This document shows, piece by piece, positions 1 to 7,218 of a stretch of 17,982 nucleotides of DNA; within the stretch, counting starts at the first letter, position 1; each line of letters begins with the position of its first letter. Origin of the DNA: Pseudomonadota bacterium (lineage in GTDB: Bacteria > Pseudomonadota > Alphaproteobacteria > Acetobacterales > Acetobacteraceae); NCBI GenBank assembly GCA_023424475.1, contig JAFADX010000357.1, positions 1-17,982 of the forward strand, read 5' to 3'. The notes under the pieces are model-generated. The model had not been told where the DNA came from, ran no database searches, and saw only the letters and a list, made by a program, of their open reading frames with translations. The translations under genes and the position numbers were made by a program.

Positions 1-193
1 GTCCCGGCCCGGGTGGCTCGATGCCGAAAGCAGCGTGCATCGCCGCGGCCAGCGCCGCGTCCTGCCCGCGCCGGACCATCACCTGCACGATGTCGCGCGC
101 GGGGAAGGACACGCGCAGCGGCGCGTCGCCCGCCGCGCCATGCCGGCCCCGCGCGGCGCCGGCGAGCGGATGGGCGGGCTCAGGCGCGGACAC
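1..193 (-). CDS. soxG: Sarcosine oxidase gamma subunit (partial, C-terminus beyond window)
   Basis: The minus-strand frame is open from here to the window edge. It encodes a SoxG-like N-terminal stretch with a Pro-His-Pro-Leu-Ala motif, then a segment reading SFPARDIVQVMVRRG and an Ala-rich helix ending FGIEPP. SoxG is the small folate-domain subunit of heterotetrameric (TSOX) sarcosine oxidase and packs against SoxA. I chose GTG at 193 because a GGAG motif lies 7 nt upstream; an in-frame ATG at 211 is possible but has no clear ribosome binding site. Either start overlaps the soxA stop codon, which indicates translational coupling as the last gene of soxBDAG. Only about 64 residues are visible, so the assignment relies on gene order as much as on sequence. 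Confidence 0.75.
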   Translation of the reverse strand, partial: MSAPEPAHPLAGAARGRHGAAGDAPLRVSFPARDIVQVMVRRGQDAALAAAMHAAFGIEPPGPG

Positions 194-3116
194 GGAGGTT
201 CTCCGCGTCATAGCCATGCGGGCTGACCACCTTCACCGGCACCTCCTCGCCCATCAGCGGGTTGGCGGCGAGGATCTCGCTGCCGATGCGCGCCTCGCCG
301 TCCCGCAGCAGGCCGAGGCCGATCCAGCCGGGATCGACCACCGACTGCGTGGCGCTGCTGATCCAGCCCTCGCTGCGGCCATCGACGACCAGGTGGTATC
401 CGGCACGGATCTGCCGCGCGGGATCGACGCTGCGCAGCCCGACCAGCCGCGGCCGCGCGGGATCGGTCATGCCCGGCCGCTGCGCCAGCACGCGACCGAT
501 GAAGCCGCCCTTCTTCTTCAGCATCCGCCCCAGGCCAAGGTCCTGCGCCGTGGTCTGGCCGTTGATCTCCGAGCCCGCGACATGGCCCTTCTCGATGCGC
601 AGCAGGCCGAGCGCCTCGACGCCATAGGGCTCGATGCCGTGCGGCGCGCCGGCCGCCATCACCGCCTGCCAGACCTGCGCGGCGTATCCCGCGGGCATCG
701 CGATCTCATAGGCAAGTTCGCCCGAGAAGGAGATGCGGAACAGCCGCGCCGGCACGCCCGCCGCCAGGCAATCGGCGACCGCCATGAAGGGAAAGGCCTC
801 GTTCGAAATGTCGATCCCCTGCACCACGCCGGCAACGACATCCCGCGCCCTGGGTCCCGCGATCGACATCGCCGCCCATTGGTCCGTGACGCTCGCGAGG
901 CTGACATCGAGATCCGGCCAGGCGCTCGCCAGATGGAACTCGAGGTGCTGCATCACCGGCCCGGCCTGCGCCGTGGTGGTGGTGACGAAGAAGCGGTCCG
1001 GCGCGAGGCGCGTGGTCGTGCCGTCGTCGAAGACGATCCCGTCCTCGCGCAGCATCAGCCCGTAGCGCGCGCGCCCGACCGGCAGGGTCGAGAAGGTGTT
1101 GGCATAGACACGGTCGAGGAAGGTCGCCGCATCCGGCCCCTCCACCACGATCTTGCCCAGCGTGGAAACGTCGCAGACGCCGACGCGCTCGCGCACCGCG
1201 CGCGCCTCGCGGATCACGCTGGCCCAGGCATCGGCATCGCCGGGCTTCGGGTAATAGGCCGGGCGCTTCCAGAGGCCCGCATCCATCCACGCCGCGCCGA
1301 GCGCCTCATGCTCGCCATGCAGCGCGGTGCGGCGCACCGGCTGGAAGTGCTGCCCGACCTCGCCGCCCGCGATCGCGCCCCAGGCAACGGGCGAGGTGTA
1401 GGGCCGGAAGCGCGGCAACCCGACCCTGGCGACGGGTTCCTCGCGCGCCTCCGCCAGCACCGCGGCGCCGACCAGGCCGCCGACCTTGCCCTGGTCCGTG
1501 CCCATGGCGTGGGTGGTGTAGCGCTTGGCGTGCTCGATATGGCTGAAGCCCTCGCGGTGCGCGAGGCGGATGTCATCGGCGGTGACGTCGTCCTGGATGT
1601 CGACGAAGGCCTTGCCCCGCCCCTTCACTTCCCACAAATCGTAGGGCCGATGGTCGGGCGCCGGCGTATCCGGCAGGCCGAAGTCCATTGCCGCGGCGAA
1701 GCCGGCCGCGACCGCCGCCGCCTGCCCTGCCGCCGCGCCATCCGCCGCCGCCGCGCCGATGCCGTTCACGCCGCGGCAGGCGCCCGCGCTGCGTTCGTGC
1801 TGAGAGGCCGCACCCGGCACGAAGGCCAGCAGCGCGTCATCCCAGGCGAGCGCCGATCCCGCCATGCTCGCGAGGTGCACCGCCGGGTTCCAGCCGCCCG
1901 AGACCATCAGCAGGTCCGCCGGCACCGCATCGTTCCGGCCGCCGCTGCCGAGCGCGCCGATCTCGACACCCCGCAGCGCGCTGCCGCCCACCGTGCCGGT
2001 CACCACGCTGCCGGCCTTCACGGTAAGCCCGGCCTCCCGCGCGCGCTGCATCGCCGCGCTGTCGGCGCGCGGGTCGATGATCGCGGCGATGCGCGTGCCG
2101 GCCTCGGCCAGCGCGAAGGCGGCATCATAGGCGGCGTCATGGGTGGCGAAGAGCGCCGCCGCCTCGCCCGCCCGCACGCCGTAGCGCCGCGCATAGGTCC
2201 GCGCCGCACCGGCCAGCATCACGCCGGGCCGGTCATTGCCGGGGAAGGCGACCAGCCGCTCATGCGCGCCGGTGGCGAGCACCACCTCCTTCGCGCGGAT
2301 CGTCCAGGTGCGCTGCCGCGGCGTGTGCGGCAGCGGTTCGCGCAGATGGTCCGCGACGCGCTCCACGGCGCCGAGCACGCGCTGGTCGTAGAAGCCGAAC
2401 ACCGTGGTGCGCGGCAGCAGCGTCACCTCGGGCATCGCCTCCAGCGCGGCGATGCTCTCCTGCCGCCAGGCCTCGGGCCCCGGCTCGTTCAGCAGGTCGC
2501 CGCCGAACAGGAAATCCTGCTCCGCCAGGATCACCCGCGCCCCGGTCGCCCCTGCGGCCCGCGCAGCCGCGAGCCCTGCGGCACCTGCGCCGACCACCAG
2601 CACGTCGCAATGCGCGTGCGCCGCCTCGTAACGGTCCGGGTCGGGCAGGCCGGACGCGCGCCCGAGCCCCGCCGCCTTGCGGATCATCGGCTCGTAGACC
2701 CGTTCCCAGAAGGAAGCGGGCCACATGAAGGTCTTGTAGTAGAAGCCCGCGCCGATCCAGGGCGCGAGCAGACCGTTCACCGCCATCCAGTCGAAGGCGA
2801 GCGAGCCGCGGTGATTCTGGCTGGTGGCGGCCAGGCCGTCGAACAGCTCGGCCACCGTCGCGCGCGTGTTCGGTTCGCGCCGCGCCCCGTCGCGCAAGTC
2901 GACCAGCGCATTGGGTTCCTCGACGCCCGCCGAGAAGATCCCGCGCGGCCGGTGGTACTTGAAGGACCGCCCGACCAGCCGCACGCCGTTGGCGAGCAGC
3001 GCCGCGGCGAGGGTGTCGCCGTGGTGCCCCTCATAGGCGCGCCCGTCGAAGGTGAAGCTCAGCCGCCGCGACCGGTCGACATGGCCGCCCGAGGGCAGGC
3101 GAAAGCGCTGGCTCAT
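180..3116 (-). CDS. soxA: Sarcosine oxidase alpha subunit
   Basis: This 978-residue protein has the normal length for SoxA of heterotetrameric sarcosine oxidase. Residues about 15-110 form the N-terminal Fer2_4-like fold (FKYHRPRGIFSAG at 52-64). A Rossmann dinucleotide site follows at 176-181 (GAGAAG), and an ATGAHERLVAFPGNDRPGV stretch marks the pyridine-nucleotide domain. The C-terminal ~380 residues resemble the T-protein (GcvT) aminomethyltransferase fold and include EINGQTTAQDLGLGRMLKKK. In this family alpha holds NAD+ and the folate site where the methylene group is captured as 5,10-methylene-tetrahydrofolate. The start overlaps the soxD stop by 4 nt (ATGA), with a GGAGGT motif 11 nt upstream inside soxD. 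The complex acts in the cytoplasm and converts sarcosine to glycine. Confidence 0.95.
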   Translation of the reverse strand: MSQRFRLPSGGHVDRSRRLSFTFDGRAYEGHHGDTLAAALLANGVRLVGRSFKYHRPRGIFSAGVEEPNALVDLRDGARREPNTRATVAELFDGLAATSQNHRGSLAFDWMAVNGLLAPWIGAGFYYKTFMWPASFWERVYEPMIRKAAGLGRASGLPDPDRYEAAHAHCDVLVVGAGAAGLAAARAAGATGARVILAEQDFLFGGDLLNEPGPEAWRQESIAALEAMPEVTLLPRTTVFGFYDQRVLGAVERVADHLREPLPHTPRQRTWTIRAKEVVLATGAHERLVAFPGNDRPGVMLAGAARTYARRYGVRAGEAAALFATHDAAYDAAFALAEAGTRIAAIIDPRADSAAMQRAREAGLTVKAGSVVTGTVGGSALRGVEIGALGSGGRNDAVPADLLMVSGGWNPAVHLASMAGSALAWDDALLAFVPGAASQHERSAGACRGVNGIGAAAADGAAAGQAAAVAAGFAAAMDFGLPDTPAPDHRPYDLWEVKGRGKAFVDIQDDVTADDIRLAHREGFSHIEHAKRYTTHAMGTDQGKVGGLVGAAVLAEAREEPVARVGLPRFRPYTSPVAWGAIAGGEVGQHFQPVRRTALHGEHEALGAAWMDAGLWKRPAYYPKPGDADAWASVIREARAVRERVGVCDVSTLGKIVVEGPDAATFLDRVYANTFSTLPVGRARYGLMLREDGIVFDDGTTTRLAPDRFFVTTTTAQAGPVMQHLEFHLASAWPDLDVSLASVTDQWAAMSIAGPRARDVVAGVVQGIDISNEAFPFMAVADCLAAGVPARLFRISFSGELAYEIAMPAGYAAQVWQAVMAAGAPHGIEPYGVEALGLLRIEKGHVAGSEINGQTTAQDLGLGRMLKKKGGFIGRVLAQRPGMTDPARPRLVGLRSVDPARQIRAGYHLVVDGRSEGWISSATQSVVDPGWIGLGLLRDGEARIGSEILAANPLMGEEVPVKVVSPHGYDAENLRVRA

Positions 3117-3388
3117 GCCTGGGGCACCTCCAGCGCCTCGGCCGCCGTCGCCACGGCGCGGACCTCATGCGTCACGGTATGGCGCAGCACCTTGAGGAAG
3201 GCGCGGCAGCCGCCATTGTGCTGCCACCACTCCACCTGCCAGCCGCGCGGATTGCGCCGCAGGTACAGATAGTCGTGGAAGGCATCGACGCCGGCATCGG
3301 GCGCCGGCCGCGTCACGGTCGCATCGCCGCGATAGGTGAACTCCACCTCGTCGCGCGCGCCGCAATAAGGGCAGGGGATCCGCAGCAT
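3113..3388 (-). CDS. soxD: Sarcosine oxidase delta subunit
   Basis: The product is a 91-residue zinc subunit of TSOX. The zinc ligands are visible as C6 and C9 (CPYC) plus H57 and C61 (HNGGC), matching the C-x2-C...H-x3-C pattern of the family. The conserved FHDYLYLRRNPRG and WQVEWWQHNGGC blocks are also typical. The start lies 2 nt after the soxB stop, and the stop overlaps the soxA start, so the gene is embedded in a tightly coupled operon. Delta has no catalytic role of its own and stabilises the complex. Confidence 0.95.
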   Translation of the reverse strand: MLRIPCPYCGARDEVEFTYRGDATVTRPAPDAGVDAFHDYLYLRRNPRGWQVEWWQHNGGCRAFLKVLRHTVTHEVRAVATAAEALEVPQA

Positions 3389-3390
3389 CG

Positions 3391-4644
3391 CTACTGCGCC
3401 CAGAAGAAGGGGCCGTTGCCCCGCTCGTCGAGCATGCGGCCCTCACGGAACCTGTCCGGCGTATGCGCGGCGTTGAGCCGGTGCGGCGCGTCCTTGGCGA
3501 TGGTCCAGGCATGGCACCAGCCCGAGCCCGGCGTCGCCTTGAAGCCGCCGTAGCACCAGCCCGCGGTCATGTAGAGCCCGCGCACCGGCGTCCTGCAGAT
3601 ATAGGGCGAGCCATCCGGCGTCATGTCCATGACCCCCGCCCAGGACCGCAGCCCGCGCAGCCGCCCGAGTGCCGGGATCATGCTGACGCCTGCCGAATAG
3701 ACATGCTCGGCCGTCGGCAGCGTGCCGCGCTGGCCGTAGGAGGGATACCCGTCCAGCCCGCCGCCGAAGACCAGCCCGCCCTTGTCCGACTGGCTGACGT
3801 AGAAGTGCCCGGCGCCGAAGGTGACGACGCAGTCGATCAGCGGCTTCAGCCCCTCGCTGACGAAAGCCTGCAGCAGATGCGTCTCGATCGGCACGTCGAA
3901 GCCAGCCATGGCCGTCAGCGTGCTGGTGCTGCCCGCCACCGCCAGGCCGACTTTCGGCGCCCGTATCTCGCCCCGCGTGGTGCGCACACCCTGGATGGCG
4001 CCGCCTTCCACGATCATGCCGGTGACTTCGCAATGCTCGATGATGTCGACGCCGCGCGCATCCGCCGCATGGGCGAAGCCCCAGGCCACCGCGTCATGCC
4101 GCGCCGTCCCGCCGCGCCGCTGCAACAGCCCTCCCATCACCGGGTAGCGCCCGTTGTCGCAGTCGACGATCGGGCACATCGCCTTCACGCCGTCGCGGTC
4201 GAGGATCTCCGCATCGATGCCGTTCAGCCGCATCGAGTTGCCGCGCCGCAGCGCCGCATTCTTCTGCGCATCGTTGTGGAACAGGTTGATGACGCCGCGC
4301 TGGCTCATCATGACGTTGTAGTTGAGCGACTGCTCGAGCCCTTCCCAGAGCTTCAGCGAATGCTCGTAGAAATTGTTGTTCTCGGGCAGCAGGTAGTTGG
4401 AACGCACGATCGTCGTATTGCGCCCGGTATTGCCCTGCCCGATCAGGCCGCGCTCCAGCACCGCGACATTGGTGATGCCGTGCTCGCTCGCCAGGTAGAA
4501 GGCGGTGGCGAGCCCATGCCCGCCGCCGCCCACGACGATCACGTCATAGGCCGGCTTCGGCGCGGCCTTGCGCCATGCGGGCCTCCACCCGCTGTTGCCG
4601 CGAAGCCCCTCGGCCAGGATGCGGAAACCCGAATACCCCGGCAT
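3391..4644 (-). CDS. soxB: Sarcosine oxidase beta subunit (catalytic flavoprotein)
   Basis: This 417-residue DAO-family flavoprotein carries the FAD Rossmann motif GGGGHG at 39-44 and an acidic ribose-binding residue in VLERG. H183, in GGTARHDAVAWG, aligns by context with the histidine that binds FMN covalently in TSOX beta subunits. The C-terminal MTAGWCYGGFKATPGSG segment is typical of SoxB. Beta oxidises sarcosine at FAD and passes electrons through FMN to oxygen, forming H2O2. It is the first gene of the soxBDAG operon. The ATG at 4644 has a GGGACGAG motif just upstream. About 10 residues before the usual start (MPGYSGFRIL) are normal for the alphaproteobacterial form. Confidence 0.96.
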   Translation of the reverse strand: MPGYSGFRILAEGLRGNSGWRPAWRKAAPKPAYDVIVVGGGGHGLATAFYLASEHGITNVAVLERGLIGQGNTGRNTTIVRSNYLLPENNNFYEHSLKLWEGLEQSLNYNVMMSQRGVINLFHNDAQKNAALRRGNSMRLNGIDAEILDRDGVKAMCPIVDCDNGRYPVMGGLLQRRGGTARHDAVAWGFAHAADARGVDIIEHCEVTGMIVEGGAIQGVRTTRGEIRAPKVGLAVAGSTSTLTAMAGFDVPIETHLLQAFVSEGLKPLIDCVVTFGAGHFYVSQSDKGGLVFGGGLDGYPSYGQRGTLPTAEHVYSAGVSMIPALGRLRGLRSWAGVMDMTPDGSPYICRTPVRGLYMTAGWCYGGFKATPGSGWCHAWTIAKDAPHRLNAAHTPDRFREGRMLDERGNGPFFWAQ

Positions 4645-4671
4645 CGCTCGTCCCGCGCTGTTCGCGGAAGT

Positions 4672-4839
4672 CTATGCACCGGATGGAAGGCTCGGCAAGC
4701 AAACGCGGAACGCGCCATCGTGGCTTTCGGCATCCGGTGCGGCCCGCAGGCCCTGCCCGGTGTCGTCCAGCACGGCGCGCAGCGACCGGTCGCGGGGTTC
4801 CGCCGCGCGGCCCTTCACGGCCTCACGGGTGATCGGCAT
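4672..4839 (-). CDS. Possible small ORF upstream of soxB (55 aa, unrecognised)
   Basis: An open frame of 55 residues begins MPITREAVKGRAAEP and ends LPSLPSGA, 27 nt before the soxB ATG. A strong GGAGGA motif (complement of 4851-4856) lies 11 nt upstream of its ATG. The first ~33 codons have mostly G/C third positions, like neighbouring real genes; the last ~15 do not. It has no cysteine pair, signal peptide or membrane segment, and I recognise no family. It could be a sox leader peptide, a truncated gene remnant, or chance. It ends so close to soxB that co-translation is possible. Confidence 0.3.
   Translation of the reverse strand: MPITREAVKGRAAEPRDRSLRAVLDDTGQGLRAAPDAESHDGAFRVCLPSLPSGA
4676..4740. 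repeat. 10-bp inverted repeat upstream of soxB
   Basis: GCACCGGATG at 4676-4685 is exactly complementary to CATCCGGTGC at 4731-4740, with 45 bp between the arms. Allowing a 2-nt gap, the similarity continues inward for about 5 more bases. It lies 32-96 bp upstream of the soxB start, inside the end of the possible 55-aa ORF. It could be paired operator half-sites or an RNA stem, or it may be chance. Confidence 0.4.
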
Positions 4840-4857
4840 GGGCCGCCCATTCCTCCC

Positions 4858-4885
4858 TGGACGCCATCGGCGCCGGCGTTAAAGT
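4858..4885 (+). promoter_or_regulatory. Possible sigma-70-type promoter of the GST-to-GntR operon
   Basis: TGGACG at 4858-4863 (4/6 match to a -35 box) is followed after 16 bp by TAAAGT at 4880-4885 (4/6 match to a -10 box). This is the only AT-rich patch in the divergent region. The palindrome at 4883-4894 overlaps the -10 end and the expected transcription start, the usual position of a repressor site. The call rests only on consensus matching. Confidence 0.35.
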
Positions 4886-4894
4886 CATATGACT
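4883..4894. promoter_or_regulatory. 12-bp perfect palindrome AGTCATATGACT, candidate operator
   Basis: The sequence equals its own reverse complement over 12 bp and stands out as AT-rich in GC-rich surroundings. It lies about 46 bp upstream of the likely start of the first gene of a plus-strand operon that ends with a GntR-type regulator, and it overlaps the predicted promoter. Dimeric regulators typically bind such sites. The HutC-type protein encoded at 8133-8873 is the obvious candidate, although the site is not a textbook HutC consensus. Confidence 0.5.
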
Positions 4895-4939
4895 GACCTA
4901 ACGACACAAGAGGGAGGGGCGCCAAGCCCGCATTGCCTG

Positions 4940-5551
4940 ATGATGAAGCTGCACTGGTCGCCGCGCTCGCCCTATGTGCGCAAGGTGATGATCGCCGCGC
5001 ACGAGCTCGGCCTCGCCGATCGCATCGAGACCGTCCGAACGGTCGTCGCCATGGACAAGCCGGTGCCCGAGCTGATGCGCGAGAACCCGCTCAGCAAGAT
5101 CCCGACCCTGGTCACCGAAGACGGGACGATCCTCTACGACAGCGCCGTCATCATGGAATACTTCGACAGCCTGGCCGGCGGCGGGAAGCTGATCCCCGCC
5201 TCCGGCCCGGCGCGCTTCACGGAGCTGCGGCGCCACGCGCTCGCGAACGGGTTCCTCGACGTGCTGATCTACTGGCGGACCGAACGCGCGCGCGACACGC
5301 CGCTGCCCTCGATGCTGCACAGCTACGCCACCAAGCTCGATGCCATCCTGCCCGCCCTGGATGCGGAGATCGAAGCCATCGCGGCGACGCCGGCCGGCAT
5401 CGCGCAGATCACGCTCGCCGTCGCCGGCGACTACATGGATTTCCGCTTCCCCGACCTCGGCTGGCGCGATCGCGCGCCACGCTTTTCCGCATGGCAGTCG
5501 GCGTTCCGCGAGCGGCCGTCCATGATCGCCACGCCGGTGGTCGACGCCTGA
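4940..5551 (+). CDS. Glutathione S-transferase family protein
   Basis: Counting from ATG 4940, the protein has 203 residues. The N-terminal thioredoxin-like domain has the active-site region SPRSPYVRKV (8-16), the cis-proline of NPLSKIPTL (P55) and the glutathione gamma-glutamyl contact D67-S68. A helical C-terminal domain follows (~85-203). An upstream in-frame ATG at 4889 would add 17 residues, but it sits inside the candidate operator/-10 region and has no ribosome binding site. An AGGGAGGGG motif at 4911-4919 supports a downstream start, although its spacing is long (20 nt). It is first in a five-gene operon. The substrate is unknown; a role in isomerising or detoxifying an aromatic or electrophilic intermediate is inferred. 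Confidence 0.88.
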   Translation: MMKLHWSPRSPYVRKVMIAAHELGLADRIETVRTVVAMDKPVPELMRENPLSKIPTLVTEDGTILYDSAVIMEYFDSLAGGGKLIPASGPARFTELRRHALANGFLDVLIYWRTERARDTPLPSMLHSYATKLDAILPALDAEIEAIAATPAGIAQITLAVAGDYMDFRFPDLGWRDRAPRFSAWQSAFRERPSMIATPVVDA

Positions 5552-5569
5552 CCATGGCCGGGTCCTGAC

Positions 5570-6163
5570 ATGCCGCGCATCCCGCTTCCCGCCGCGCGCG
5601 AGGACCTGACCGACGATGCACAGCGCGCCGTCTGGGACGGCGTGGTCGCGGGCCCGCGCGGCCGCGTCATCGGCCCGCTGCGTGCGGCGATCCATGCACC
5701 GGATCTCGCGCGCGCCTGGTCCGCGCTTGGGGAAGCGCTGCGCTTCCGCACCTCGCTCGGCAAGCGGCTTTCGGAACTCGCGATCATCGTCACCGGGCGG
5801 CGCTGGTCGGCGCAGGTCGAATGGTTCGTCCATGCGCGGGCCGCCGCCGATGCGGGCCTCGAACCCGGCATCATCGCCGCGATCCGCGACGGCGGGCCGC
5901 CACGCTTCACCGAGCCCGACGACGCGCTGGTCTATGACTACGTCCGCCTGCTGCTGCGCGACGGCACCGTGCCCGCCGCGCTGCATGCGCGCGTGACCGG
6001 GCGCTTCGGCGTCAGGGGCGTCGTCGAACTCACCGCTCTCGTCGGCTACTACTCGATGGTCGCGATGACGTTGAACGCGCACGAGATCCCGCTGCCGGAC
6101 GGCGCCGCAGCGCCGCTCGCCGCGCCGCCGGAAGGCCTCTTCGCCCAGCCGCCGCCCCACTAG
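5570..6163 (+). CDS. Carboxymuconolactone decarboxylase (CMD) family protein
   Basis: The 197-residue all-helical protein starts with the family-typical MPRIPLPAAREDL. It has the core ELAIIVTGRRWSAQVEWFVHAR, with E69, W79, E84-W85 and H88 as the likely active-site residues. It lacks the CxxC pair of AhpD-type members, so it is closer to the decarboxylase/lactonase-like branch than to the alkylhydroperoxidases. It follows the GST gene by 18 nt and should be cotranscribed. No other protocatechuate genes are nearby, so a true 4-carboxymuconolactone decarboxylase is not demonstrated. The C-terminus ends in an unstructured Ala/Pro-rich tail. Confidence 0.85.
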   Translation: MPRIPLPAAREDLTDDAQRAVWDGVVAGPRGRVIGPLRAAIHAPDLARAWSALGEALRFRTSLGKRLSELAIIVTGRRWSAQVEWFVHARAAADAGLEPGIIAAIRDGGPPRFTEPDDALVYDYVRLLLRDGTVPAALHARVTGRFGVRGVVELTALVGYYSMVAMTLNAHEIPLPDGAAAPLAAPPEGLFAQPPPH

Positions 6164-6200
6164 CGGCCTCGACCGACGACACAGGGAGGAAAACAGGATC

Positions 6201-7169
6201 ATGATCCGCCGCAGGACCGCATTGTCAGCCCTGGCGCTGCCCGCCGCGATCGGCCGCGCGAAGGCCGAGACCTATCCCGACCAGCCGGTTCGCCTGGTCA
6301 TCCCCTTCGCCGCCGGCGGCCCGGCCGACCTCATCGCGCGCACCATCAGCCGCGTGATGAGCGAGAAGCTCGGCAAGCCCGTGGTGGTCGAGGCGCGCGC
6401 CGGCGCGGCGGGCCTGATCGGCGTCGACTACGTCGCCAAGTCGCGGCCGGACGGCTACACGGTCGTGCTCGCCAGCAGCGGCGCCATGGCGGTCCTGCCG
6501 CATCTGCAGCCCAACATGCCCTTCGACCCGCGCAAGGACCTCGCGCCGATCAGCCAGGTGCTGGCGGTGCCGCAGATCGTCTCGGTCGCGCCGGGCCTCG
6601 GGCCGAAGAACCTCGCCGAGCTGGTCGCGCTGGCCAAGGCGCGGCCGGGGCAGCTCGCCTACGGCTCGGCGGGCATCGGCTCCTCGCTGCACCTCGCGGG
6701 CGAGCTGTTCAAGATGCGCGCCGGCATCGACATGGTGCACGTTCCCTTCCGTGGCGCGGCGCCGGCGGTGACGGAGCTTCTCGCCGGCCGCATCCAGGTG
6801 CTGCTGGCCGACGTGCCGGCCCTGATCGGCCATGTGCGCTCGGGCGCCCTGCCCGCGCTCGCCATCACCTCGCAGCAACGCCTGAGCATCCTGCCCGACG
6901 TGCCGACCGCCATCGAGGCCGGCGTGCCCGGCCTGGTCAGCGAGACCTGGTACGGCGTGCTCGGCCCCGCCGGCCTGCCGGCCGACCGCGTCACGATCCT
7001 GCATGGCGCCGTGCGCGCCGCGCTCGACGATGCGCAGACACGTCAGGTCCTGCTCAACCAGGGCGGCCGCGTCGTCGGCAGCAACCCGGAGGAGTTCGCG
7101 ACCTTCATCCGCAGCGCCTACGACCAGTGGGGCGAAGTGGTGCGCGCCACCGGCATGCGCCTGGAATAG
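6201..7169 (+). CDS. Bug/TctC-family tripartite tricarboxylate transporter substrate-binding protein
   Basis: This 322-residue periplasmic receptor has an Arg-rich signal peptide (MIRRRTALSALALPAAIG) with predicted cleavage after AKA22. The mature start YPDQPVRLVIPFAAGGPAD is the hallmark of Bug proteins. The family motifs GSAGIGSSLHLAGE and VPFRGAAPAVTELLAGRIQ are also present. Such proteins bind carboxylates or related small molecules. A GGGAGG site lies ~12 nt upstream of the ATG. No tctA or tctB membrane genes occur in the window, so it is an orphan receptor. Its operon partners suggest that the ligand is the compound catabolised by this module. Confidence 0.93.
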   Translation: MIRRRTALSALALPAAIGRAKAETYPDQPVRLVIPFAAGGPADLIARTISRVMSEKLGKPVVVEARAGAAGLIGVDYVAKSRPDGYTVVLASSGAMAVLPHLQPNMPFDPRKDLAPISQVLAVPQIVSVAPGLGPKNLAELVALAKARPGQLAYGSAGIGSSLHLAGELFKMRAGIDMVHVPFRGAAPAVTELLAGRIQVLLADVPALIGHVRSGALPALAITSQQRLSILPDVPTAIEAGVPGLVSETWYGVLGPAGLPADRVTILHGAVRAALDDAQTRQVLLNQGGRVVGSNPEEFATFIRSAYDQWGEVVRATGMRLE

Positions 7170-7218
7170 CGATGCCCATGCGATCGAAGCCGCCGGCCAC
7201 CGCCGGGATCCACCCTGC

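Noticed and set aside
21..3272. 1083-codon open frame on the plus strand opposite soxA/soxD
   Set aside because: It is an antisense shadow of high-GC codon bias: Arg/His/Ala-rich, no recognisable motif, and fully covered by convincing sox genes on the other strand.
3463..4896. 477-codon plus-strand open frame opposite soxB
   Set aside because: Same antisense effect. SoxB shows intact FAD and FMN motifs, while this frame has none.
4898..6202. 434-codon minus-strand frame opposite the GST and CMD-like genes
   Set aside because: No family features. The plus-strand genes have conserved motifs and operon spacing.
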